From Russula earlei (Eukaryota; Basidiomycota; Agaricomycetes; Russulales; Russulaceae): DNA of 53,806 nt. How positions within the stretch are numbered: position 1 is the first letter of the stretch; the number at the start of each line of letters is the position of its first letter. The position numbers and the translations under genes are program-made. The DNA is taken from NCBI GenBank assembly GCA_025769875.1, contig JAGFNK010000362.1, positions 1 through 53,806 of the forward strand, in the 5' to 3' direction. Of this stretch, positions 43,187-53,294 are shown one piece after another. The notes under the pieces were generated by a model. The model was not told the DNA's origin, did no database searches, and saw nothing but the letters and a program-made list of their open reading frames with translations.

Positions 43187-43805
43187 TGTTGTAAAACTAC
43201 CCCTTTATCGGTTCGTCCAATTATTATTCTTCTTGTTACCCTTGTCTCCGTGGTTACTGTTTCATCCCTTGATGGTGATTCCCTATTGTTCATCTATTGT
43301 GTTTCACTTGTTGTGTTTCACCTATTGTGTTTCACTTATTGTGTTTCACCTATTGTTGAGTTACTTTTGCTATTTGTCTACCTTTATCTATTGTTCTGCT
43401 TATGGTACTGTACAGCCTCGCCACATACAGTATTTAAGCGCCTGTAAAAGCTGGGGAATGCCCCAAGCTTAGCTTTGTCCCATTTCCTGTCGCACCCTTT
43501 ACCTTGTACACTCTCTCAATCACAACTTGCTTGTGCTGGCCTATACCTTGCTTGACCTGAGCACACCTCAAGGAACCCTTGTGTTCCTCTCCCTCTTCTA
43601 CCTCTCTCTCATCGTCCTCCTCTTCTGTGAAACCAGGAGATCGACTCTGTCTGCAGGACTAAGTCATTGTCTGACTCAGCCTTGAGACGCTAAACCATTG
43701 AACCGGTCTCCTTGAGCCGGCCCCATTGAACCCTTGAACCAAGTAACAGGGACTTGGCCCCACTGAACCTTGAGCTGACGCTCTAACGGCCGCGACGCCG
43801 TTACA
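43187..43805 (+). repeat. Solo LTR-C in gypsy-4
   Basis: 619 bp, TGTTGTAAAAC to CCGTTACA, with perfect TSD cggtg (43182-43186 and 43806-43810). About four units of the 14-bp array near 43290-43350. Confidence 0.95.
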
Positions 43806-44146
43806 CGGTGACATACAGATTGGATCTCCCTAGCCACTGGAGGATCCATAACGCATTTCATGCATCCTTATTGACACCTTACAAGGAGACAGAGAAGCAT
43901 GGGGCCAACTACACCAATCCGGAAGCAGAATTGGTGGAAGGAGAAGAGGAATATGAAGTAGCAACAATTTTAGGTTCGAGATGAACTGGAAGGAGGAAAC
44001 AACTGGAGTATCAAGTCCAGTGGGAAGGATACTCCGAAGCCCATGACTCTTGGGAGCCAGTAGAGAACATCAAAGCGTCTAGACTAATAGAGGAATACCA
44101 CAGAAAGAACCCCACTGCCATACGGGTTATAAAAGTCCAGCGAAAG

Positions 44147-46567
44147 ATGCCCTCTACTTCCTCATCCCCATATCGTCTCTCACAAATGTCCCAAACTCCC
44201 ACTAATGAAATCGTTCCCCAATCCGACCTCTCTGGTGCAGAGGGGCCACTTGAAATCACCACTCCTAATGCTTCCCTCCTCGCCTTCTTCCAAGGAATGG
44301 ATGAACATAGCACTGGAGTGGGAGAAGCGGACATGCATCCTCTCGAATTTGGACCCCCTGCTGACCAAGTCGACACTCAGCCTGGGGACTGGGATGTGAC
44401 ATCCCCTACCAGCACTCTTGACCAGGTTGCCCACCCTGGAGAGCCTTGGGTATGATGGGACACTGACAGACACCACACAGGGATTGACATCCCTGACGGT
44501 ATGACTTGGGGCAACAAACCAGCCAGGTATGTGGCCTATGATGTTGCCTTGGGAGAGCCAATGTCATGAACCATTCTCCAGAGAGGGCCCTTGAAGGACC
44601 CTTCCTTATAGGAGGAAACCCAGCCTTTATGGTGTCACCCTGTTCAATCGAGCAAAACGGGTGAGTAGAGGTGTCCACAATATCGCGCGTGCATTGTCGC
44701 GTGAGCAATTCTCAGCACAATCAACATACAGCAAGCCCCACTTAAAGGAAACCCTTTTAGCAATAAAAGACAATACTAGGACCTTCCTAGGGACCCTTTA
44801 GGACGACTATAAGTGCTCTACAATAGACACTAACACAGTACCAAAGACCCTGCAACGCGTTATTAGACTAACTCTAATAACCATAGAACGAACTATAAGG
44901 CAATACTAGGGACCTTAATAGAAATATTAGGGTCGACTTTAAGGACCCTAATAGAACTATACAAGAGGCCTTATAGAATAACACTATTCCACTAACCAGA
45001 CTACAAGTCCTCAAATGACCGGCCCTAAACTAACAAACAGGAAATGAATCAGGTGTTTGCACATGTACTAAAAGCAGTGAACACGTGGACAGTGAAGGCT
45101 CTTACTCATCAAAAGAGCCTTCTTACTCAGCAGCTTACTGAGCATGACTGAGCATGCTCAGTAAGCGTACTCCAACTCCTTACTCATCACTCCAAGGTGC
45201 TTGATAACAAGGTTATAACTTGTTCCCTATTTAGCAGTTCTCTTGTAGTATATAAGCGCTCAATAAAGTAGCGGACAGTCCTCAGACTGTCCATTTGTTT
45301 ATGGCACTCTCCATCTCTGGGATACTCCTTTAAGGACTGTCCCCTTGTGACTATCCTGGCCTCTTCTCTGCGTGACTGCTCTACTCTCACAGTAACAGTG
45401 CCTCTCTGGTATTTGTTACTACTCTGGACTCTACTCCTTGCCCACGTGGTCTTGGACGTCTATCAACTCGTCTTTGAGCTTATCCCTCGCTCTTGAAGTG
45501 GATAGTTCAACAGTGAGTCTTGACAGCCGAGAGTGAGGGGGAAGAATGGAGAAGGCCATGCAGACTATGGCGAGATCCTCCAGGCCACCCCTTGTTACAA
45601 CCTCTATAACTATGGCCAAGACAAACATGATTTAGACTGCTTCGACACAGAGAGGCAGTTCGAAGGGCGCTGGAGACAGACCCTCTACCTGCTAGGCAAC
45701 TATGGGCTGCAGGCAGAGCTCTACCACTTAGACCACTTCTACACCCAACAAGAAACGCTGGAGGCTAACTATAAAGTGCTCAAAGAAGAGGAGAAGCAGC
45801 TGTGCTACAAGCTCAGCAAATACCTGGCCGAGAAGCAAGGAGTAGAGAGAGGCAGGGCTGAAGCCAAGGAGAGAATGGCGGCAGCCAAAGTACGCTCACG
45901 TTGCTGGGAGTTCATTGAAGCAGGCTGTAGCCAGGGAGAAACCCCTCCAGGTGTCTGGGCTGAAGAACTCCTCACCAACTACCGGGCTGGGCAGCCCATT
46001 CCCCCTCTACCTGTCTTCGTCCCTCAGCTGCCTTTGGCAGACATTGCTCAGGGGTATGCTACCCCTGACCCAGAACCAGTGCCAGCCAGCCCCACACCTA
46101 CAATGGTGCAAGGGTATTCAGAGGAGGAGATTGACGTCCTCCAAACCATGTCCGGTATGTGCCTTCAAGGAGGAGCAGGATCGGAAGCATCACCAAACCC
46201 TTCCCCCCAGAGCTCCATCTATTACCATTCCTATAGCAGCAGTGGAGAAGCGTCTATTGCGACAGCTGATTTTATTCCAGAGCCTCAGCAACTGAACATG
46301 ATAGAAGGGAGGAGGAAGAGGAACCGATGCAAGTATTGTGGCAAGGTAGGACATTTTAACAAGTACTGTCCACTGCCCCACCAATATTGCCATGACCAAC
46401 TGGCAGCAGACGCTGCCTCACATTGCCTAGTGCCTCCCTATCATCGCTCCTATGCACCCGTCCGATTGTGCCCTTTTCACCGAGGATGGGAACTGACACA
46501 CCTGAGCAAGAAGAGGAAGTCTGACCAGGAGAGGGAGGCATTGCTAACCCATGCATCTTGCAGGTAG
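44147..46567 (+). pseudogene. gypsy-4 ORF3, in frame with the chromodomain integrase, split by solo LTR-E
   Basis: MPSTSSSP (ATG 44147) continues the pol frame without a stop. TGA at 44453; then solo LTR-E (44562-45525). From 45531 the frame resumes: GEGHADYGEILQATPCYN, a long charged helical region (about 45720-45900), and a C-terminal C-x2-C-x4-H-x4-C followed by L-P-H-x2-C, H-C-L-V-P-P, Y-H-R-S-Y and L-C-P-F-H. The YGE and HRSY pieces match gypsy-3 ORF3. No membrane segment. Same position and architecture as in gypsy-1 and gypsy-3, but clearly diverged from both. Confidence 0.82.
44562..45525 (+). repeat. Solo LTR-E in gypsy-4 ORF3
   Basis: 964 bp, TGTCATGAACC to TCTTGACA. Flanks gccaa (44557-44561) and gccga (45526-45530) agree at four of five bases, a TSD with one transition. 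ORF3 joins in frame across it. Confidence 0.92.
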
Positions 46568-46830
46568 CAAAAGGAGAAGGGTCCAGGACCTTTCAAGAAC
46601 CTTTCACTACAACTCCTCTCCGCTCTGACACACCTCCAGTCAGGAGGTTACCCAGGGACTCTGACAGACTCCCACAGATCATGTCTCCTTCAGCCATCGC
46701 TGAGGAGTCAGAGGCAATAGTGGCCTCAGCATTGGCTGCCTATGAGGCAGCAGAAGAAGGCCGATACACCTTCACCACATCACCTCCTCCTCTTGGTACT
46801 GATGGCGTTGACCCCACCACTCAATTTTAG
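46558..46830 (+). other. Open frame after gypsy-4 ORF3
   Basis: Overlaps the ORF3 end in another frame and starts at TTG. It may be the true ORF3 C-terminus after a frameshift, or non-coding. Acidic, A/E-rich (AIAEESEAIVASALAAYE). Followed by the purine-rich AAGGAGGGGTAA just before the 3' LTR. Confidence 0.4.
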
Positions 46831-46871
46831 AATCGTTGGTGTGTGGGACCACCAATCTGAAGGAGGGGTAA

Positions 46872-48827
46872 TGTTACCGAGTGGTTTGGGGTCCAGAAGA
46901 TGCCAGAACACCTGAACTATGGACTGCACCGTTTGCATCATGCGTGCATCAGATCTTGATCATTTATGTTCATTGATATCACGTTCGGAACACGTTGATC
47001 GTATCTATCTGAAGGAGCATTGAAGAAGCAATGAATAGCATTGCTTCTGTTCCAGATGTTCCTGTACTGCCACGTACGTCGCTTCCTTGATTAGGAAAGT
47101 ACTTATGACACCGAGATTGCTACTAGGGAAGCACTTAATGCTTCCAGCACCAAGATCATTTACATAGAAGCAACCTCGCTTCTATGAGCCATGTTTTGCT
47201 TCTATAGCACTGACCAGTACTACACACTGGTTGAAAAATCAACTTATGTGAATGACAAAACTGTAACATTTTGAAAAACAAAATTTATTATTTTCATACA
47301 AATTTGTAGCAAACAATTTGTGAAAATTAATTTTATATATTGTTACAATAAATTCCTGTTACAAAATGATGAAATAAGTAAATAGTATTGACAAGATTTT
47401 AGGACATATGTTATATTAAAACAATTTTAACTTATTTTAAAATTTTGGGTGAAACAAAATTGTGAAAAAATCAAAACTGGAAAATTTGGGTTTATGGAAA
47501 AGGTGGAATAAAAATTGTGAAATTTTTGAAATTTTTGAAAAAGTTTTGTGACTTGAATAAAGGTGTTAGGGAGATAAAGTTTTGTTATAATCGTTGATGA
47601 GAACAAAATCTAGCCCTATAGAAAACATAATGTTATCATTTTTAATGAAGAAATTTTTTGAATACATTCACAATTTTGTTAAAGGAAAAATCTTGACAAA
47701 ACAGAATATGAAATCCCAAAGTTGTTTCATCATTTTGTCATTGGAATAAAGATGTCAGGGAGATAAAGTTTTGTTATAATCATTCATGACAACAAAATCT
47801 AGCATTTTAGAAAACATAATGTGAACATTTTTCATGCAGAAAATTTTTGAATATATTCACAATTTTGTCAAAGGAAAAATTGTGACAAAACTGAATATGA
47901 AACCCTAAAGATGTTTCATCATTTTGTTTATAACATTTAGATATATTATGGTCAATTCTGAATGATGCTGGACATCTATACACCACAAAAAGAGGCCATA
48001 AAGTTTGAGTTGAGCCATGACAGCACAAGTGACACAACTTTATGGCCTCTTTTTGTGGTGTATAGATGTCCAGCATCATTCAGAATTGACCATAATATAT
48101 CTAAATGTTATAAACAAAATGATGAAACATCTTTAGGGTTTCATATTCAGTTTTGTCACAATTTTTCCTTTGACAAAATTGTGAATATATTCAAAAATTT
48201 TCTGCATGAAAAATGTTCACATTATGTTTTCTAAAATGCTAGATTTTGTTGTCATGAATGATTATAACAAAACTTTATCTCCCTGACATCTTTATTCCAA
48301 TGACAAAATGATGAAACAACTTTGGGATTTCATATTCTGTTTTGTCAAGATTTTTCCTTTAACAAAATTGTGAATGTATTCAAAAAATTTCTTCATTAAA
48401 AATGATAACATTATGTTTTCTATAGGGCTAGATTTTGTTCTCATCAACGATTATAACAAAACTTTATCTCCCTAACATCTTTATTCAAGTCACAAAACTT
48501 TTTCAAAAATTTCAAAAATTTCACAATTTTTATTCCACCTTTTCCATAAACCCAAATTTTCCAGTTTTGATTTTTTCACAATTTTGTTTCACCCAAAATT
48601 TTAAAATAAGTTAAAATTGTTTTAATATAACATATGTCCTAAAATCTTGTCAATACTATTTACTTATTTCATCATTTTGTAACAGGAATTTATTGTAACA
48701 ATATATAAAATTAATTTTCACAAATTGTTTGCTACAAATTTGTATGAAAATAATAAATTTTGTTTTTCAAAATGTTACAGTTTTGTCATTCACATAAGTT
48801 GATTTCCCAACCAGTGACAGTAGCACA
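46872..48827 (+). repeat. gypsy-4 3' LTR (LTR-G), split by the palindrome and truncated
   Basis: 46872-47224 matches LTR-G of gypsy-5 from its start. The next bases, acagtagca, reappear at 48817 after the palindrome. Copia-2 then begins at 48828. The part holding TATA, R and U5 is not in the window. Confidence 0.9.
47225..48816. mobile_element. 1.6-kb foldback element: near-perfect palindrome with CACTG termini
   Basis: Arms 47225-48005 and 48036-48816 are reverse complements; by eye I find only two differences, near the outer ends. The unpaired centre is 48006-48035. Termini CACTGGTTG...CAACCAGTG and 3-bp TSD aca (47222-47224 and 48817-48819). The uninterrupted LTR in gypsy-5 has a single aca at this point. 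CACTA/EnSpm-type DNA transposons have CACTA or CACTG ends and 3-bp TSDs, so I infer a non-autonomous foldback relative. AT-rich, unlike its surroundings. Each arm holds two degenerate copies of a 187-bp repeat (starting about 47557 and 47744). No protein of its own; the mirrored open frames at 47807-48079 and 47962-48234 only reflect the symmetry. Confidence 0.9.
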
Positions 48828-49213
48828 TGTTGAACCGGAACCTGAACGGATCAAAGAAGGCAAAGACCTTCATACAAGGTTCAAGATCCGCTCATAGATG
48901 TTACGTGTTAGACAGAACTTTAGTATATGCGCTTATGGCAATAGGGTTACGCATACTACGCTATCTATCACAAGATGCAGCCTTATGCTGCATCTAGAAC
49001 ATTTCCACATCACATGTCACTGAGTGCGTGATATAGTGGACACCTGTAGTCACCTCTTTCGGACTTAGGAACAGCCCTGGGTCATAGAGGTATAAATACC
49101 ATACATGTAGACGAGTATACACATCGCTCTACACCCCAATATCACTTGAGCATTAGCACAACCTCTAAGGTGGGTTGCTTGGCCTGTTAGCTGTGCCTCT
49201 ATGCTGCGCAACA
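48828..49213 (+). repeat. copia-2 5' LTR
   Basis: 386 bp, TGTTGAACCGG to TGCGCAACA. A TATA-like TATAAATA lies at about 49091. Unrelated to LTR-B apart from the TGTTGA start. Confidence 0.85.
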
Positions 49214-49228
49214 GGTTATGGGCCCTGC
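49214..49228 (+). other. copia-2 primer binding site matching initiator tRNA-Met anticodon arm
   Basis: GGTTATGGGCCCTGC directly follows the LTR and is identical to the copia-1 site although the LTRs are unrelated. Conservation between families supports a functional half-tRNA primer site. Confidence 0.8.
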
Positions 49229-49383
49229 AAGCCATGCACCTTCATTCGGCTGCAACGATGGCGAAGCATCCCTGAAGCCTGCATGCTGCGGCAAGCTAGT
49301 CTACCCTATGAGGAGACTATGTCAGGCTTGTTTGAATACAATACTCTTACTGACGACCTCTAAGCCCTTTTCTAACAGCTATA

Positions 49384-52300
49384 ATGTCGTCGTCTCAACC
49401 CTCTGCCCCTGTTGTCCCCATCCTTGATGGTGCTAACTATGGTATTTGGTCAAAGGCTATGAAAGCCTACCTCATGTCCATTGGACTGTGGGGTTATTGC
49501 AGTGGCACATTTGATCTGCCAACCATCCCTGCACTTCCACAGGCGCCTCTTCCAGAAGAGATTGCTGCCCAGGCTGTCGCTCAGGCAGCCCTGAAAGAAT
49601 GGAACAAAGGGAATGATATGGCAGTCGGTCATATGGTCCTTAGATCGAGCATCGCGATCCAATAAGATCTTACATCTTTGGATAATGCAGAAACTATTTG
49701 GAATCGCCTAGAAACCCTCTATGGCACGGCGACTACCACTAGTATCTATAAGGATTTCAAAGAAGCCATTTCCACCCGCATTAACCCGAGCCAGCACCCT
49801 GGCCCACAAATTGATCGGATACACGCTGCATTCCAGCGTCTCACCGCATCCTCCCTAATAATTCCTGACGCCTTACAGGCGCTCATCATGCTTGCTGCCA
49901 TTCCCCCAAAATGGAAAATGCTTGTCCACATCATCACTCAGAACTATGATCTACCAAATCTTGATCTGAACGACGTGCGAGAGGCTATTGTCTCTCAATA
50001 TCAAACCGAGATGAATCGTGGCACAAACAAGAAGCACAGCACGCAGAAGCTTTCAGCTGTCAAGCGCAAGCACGGTGACCCCTCCTTCTCTTCTCAGCAG
50101 CAAGGCAATAAGCCTAAGCGCGATGAAGATAAGGACAAACTCCAGCGCGGTAAGCGCAGCGGCAAAGGAAAAGGGAAAGGCAAGGAGAAGGCCGATCACA
50201 GCCATCGTCCCGGACACTCCCACATTGCGGACGTTGCCGCACTCCCACTCCCGACCATCACCACTATCGCCCATCTGGGTCCCTCAGGGATCCAACAACG
50301 TACCATCCCAACTGCAACTGACCCTCGCAAATGCACTCACGGCCCTTACAAGGCCTTAAACAAAGCGCTTGATCTTGCTGACGATCTTGGGGTAACTCCC
50401 ACTATACAGACAGTCAAGACCCTCAAGCAGCGGATCTCGACTCAATCCACTGCCTCGTCAAGTGCAGTCAAATTACTGTCACCCGTCCCTGAGCCTATGG
50501 ACCAGGACGATGGCGACTTCACACAAACAAATACGTCGGATTTATTTGACATATATGACGGTATTCCAGAAGGTGCTGCCACCCCTGAGCATGCTCCGAC
50601 TCCATCGGATGAAGCGCTTGATTGGGGCAGCAACCCCAAAGATAACAAAGCATGCGTGCGCCTCCCTCTCTCCTTTCACTCACTAAAGAACTTATTAGCA
50701 TCTCCCCAGCCCCCAAGCGGGCTAGATATGTCTAATAAATGTTCGCTTGTATCATATAATGTACAAATTAGCGAAGGGACTACTTCCCTTCAAAGTGAAT
50801 GTAACAAAAATTGTTCAAGATGTAGAGGAAAGCACGACTTGAGTAAAATGGGAACCTTATGGCTCCTAGACTCTGGCACATCAGCACACTTCACCTTCGA
50901 AATAAAAGACTTTATAGAGTATATGCCAGCTTTGCCGCACGAAAGATCCCCTGTTAAAACTGCCAATAACACAATATATGTGGAAGGCAAAGGTGCTGTG
51001 TTGCTCCAGCACAATGTCAACTCAAAAATGGTTGTCACGCGCATTTCTCCTGTCCTTTATATTCCAAAAATTAACACTCGGATATTATCTATGGGAGAAT
51101 TTTTACAACAAGGGATGCATGCATTAGGGAACAATAAACATATTTCCCTACGAGAGGACGGACGTATAATCCTGTCCTCTTACCTCTTATTCCCGGGTCA
51201 AACCACATACTGGTTAGATGCCTCAATTGAATGCACGCAAGTGCATTCTCTAATCTATGTGGTAGATTATGATGTCATTCACCGACGCCTTGGCCACCCA
51301 TCTAAGGATGTCGTAACACATGCAAAGACACATACCAAGGGTCTCCCTGAAGACCTGAAAATCCCTCAGGAACAGCCGGTATGTCCTGGCTGTGCGCAAG
51401 GCAAAATGCCTGCATCTGCGCATCCCCCTTCTGAAACTCGTGCTTCTGCACCCTTTGAGCGTATTCACTCAGACCTTAAGAGTTTCCCTGTGAAGTCATA
51501 TCATAAGTACGAATATTTCGTCAGCTTCATTGATGATTATTTCTCCTATGCATGGATCACACTCTTAAAAAATAAAAAGTTGACCATAATGGCCGTTAAG
51601 CAATTCCTTGCTATGGTCAAGAACCAATACAAAGCAGGAATGAGAGAGTGGATGTCCGATGCTGGTGGAGAGTACAAGTCCGAGGCCTTTGATAATGTCC
51701 TAAAGGACGAAGGAATTAAAATCCTGCAAAGCGCCCCATACACTCCACAACAGAATGGACGTGCAGAACACTTTATGCGCACTGTAATGGACAAAGCTCA
51801 GGCGATGCGCCTTGAAGCTTGTCTACCTCCCTCCTGGTGGGAATTTGCAGTGAATCATGGGACACACTGTTACAATAGGACACCTGCCAGACGCCTTCAA
51901 TGGCATACACCCCACAAAGTCCTAAAGAACGAGGTCCCTGATATCTCACACCTCAGAGTATTTGGTTGCGGTGCATATGTGCACATACCAGAAAAGCATC
52001 GAGTCAATAAGCTTTCACCTAAAAGCGAGCTAATGATCTACCTTGGTCATACTGAGGGGATCAAAGCCTCACTCTTCATGAGGCTCCCAAATAACACACT
52101 TTACACAAATGCTACCGCCCTGTACAATGAGACCCTGTACCCCAAATGTGACAAAGCGCACACTAAAGGTACCACACGGATTAATGAACTGCATGAGGAA
52201 CTACTGCAACAACCTGTCAAAGACACCATTCCTGGTGTTGACGACCCATTCCCTACAATCAAAAGTGAGGACGATGAGCAGCCTATACAGGCGCCAGAAG

Positions 52301-53294
52301 AAGAGGAATGCGAGCAAACGCCCGTCCCTCCTACACCATCCCCTCCTCCTGTTGAAGAGCCTGTACCTCTTCGAAGGTCTCAGCAGTTGAGGAAAGTACC
52401 TACCCATCCTGGCAATGTCTATGGTGAACGCAGACACCCCACAGAAGTGGCAAAAGACATTTGGCGCACATGCACATGGAGAACAATGACAGAAAACCAA
52501 CCCGGTCACTCCGGTGAGGATAGTATGTCATGATCGGCCACACCAGGCCCTTACCCTCCTGTCGTCCTTGACAATCAACCGCCACAAGCCTCTGAGGATG
52601 AGGTAGAAGACATTCTACATCTTGCAAGGGAAGGGGGAGTCAAATTTCTGAACTATCTGCTCGCCCAAGCAGTTCCACTAAGTTCAGAAGCACCTGATAC
52701 TGCGAAGATTCGCGAATGGACCTTTAGGGACATTCTGCGAATGCCAAGTGAACTCCAAAAGGAGTGGAAAGATGCTTGTTGCGAGGAGTTGGAATCCCTC
52801 TGCAGACGCAAAGTCTTCGAACTAGTCGATCCTCCCAAGGATTGCAAAATAATCAAAAATAGATGGGTATTCAACCTTAAGTCTGATGGTCGTAAAAAAG
52901 CCAGACTAGTCGCCAAAGGCTTCTCCCAAGTAGAAGGCATTGACTATGACGAAATATTATATTCTCACCCGTGGTACGGTTTGAGATAGTCCGCCTGATG
53001 ATTGCGCTCACAGCACTTAAAAACTGGCACATTAGCGGACTAGACATCAAGACTGCCTTTCTCTATGGTGAGCTCGATGAAGAGCTCTATATGGAGCAGC
53101 CCGAGGGCTTCAAAATAAAAGGCCAAGAGCGTAAAGTCATGTGCCTTAAACGCGCAATATATGGACTCAAGCAAGCGGCACTTGCATGGTGGAAAGCCCT
53201 TGATAAGTCCATGGCCTTGCTCAGCCTTATTCACCTTATGTCTGACTCTGGGCTCTTTGTTAGTAAAGACAAGAGCGGAGGTTCCCTTCACTGA
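49384..53294 (+). pseudogene. copia-2 Gag-protease-integrase-RT
   Basis: ATG 49384 (MSSSQPS). One frame to about 52962, with TAA at 49663 (glutamine CAA would fit) and TGA at 52531 (arginine would fit). UBN2-type Gag; instead of a CCHC knuckle there is a Lys/Gly/Arg-rich stretch (about 50040-50190). Protease DSGTS at about 50870, preceded by a C-x3-C-x2-C group. GAG-pre-integrase (HRRLGHPS, C-x2-C). Integrase D, D, E from HSDL (51466), SDAGGEY (about 51657) and QQNGRAEH (about 51750). Hinge, then RT from about 52740 (RWVFNLKSDG, LVAKGFSQVEGIDYDE). A 4-base insertion near 52965 shifts the frame before FSP; RT continues to LYGELDEELYMEQPEGF and GLKQA. It breaks off at about 53287 before the YVDD motif. 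Confidence 0.92.

Larger units (their letters stand above)
39521..44146 (+). pseudogene. gypsy-4 pol (LTR-G family), from mid RT to chromodomain
   Basis: The frame starts inside RT at W-GYNNVRL. YLDD is at 39706-39717. Solo LTR-B at 39866 cuts it; removal of 984 bp keeps the frame. It continues at 40850 with TGA at 40984, 41059, 41077 and 41632. RNase H: LEVDASNYAIGAV and YTDHANLLHY. Integrase zinc finger H-x-H/C-x2-C at about 41755-41885; core MDFVVKLP, cut by solo LTR-D at 42025; then SDRD, AYHPQTDGQSER. A TGA lies at 42984. Solo LTR-C at 43187 cuts the C-terminal region. Chromodomain (EYEVATIL, YQVQWEGY, DSWEP) at about 43950-44090 with TGA at 43982. The frame then runs without a stop into ORF3. 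The 5' LTR, gag and protease are absent. Confidence 0.93.
48828..53287 (+). mobile_element. copia-2: Ty1/copia element, 3' part missing
   Basis: 5' LTR, tRNA-type primer site, gag, protease, integrase and RT in copia order. The right end is cut at about 53287 inside RT before YVDD. The 5 bp to the left, gcaca (48823-48827), is the candidate TSD; its partner is outside. Confidence 0.88.

Noticed and set aside
47807..48234. Two nearly identical 90-codon frames on opposite strands
   Set aside because: They mirror each other because of the palindrome and match no known protein.
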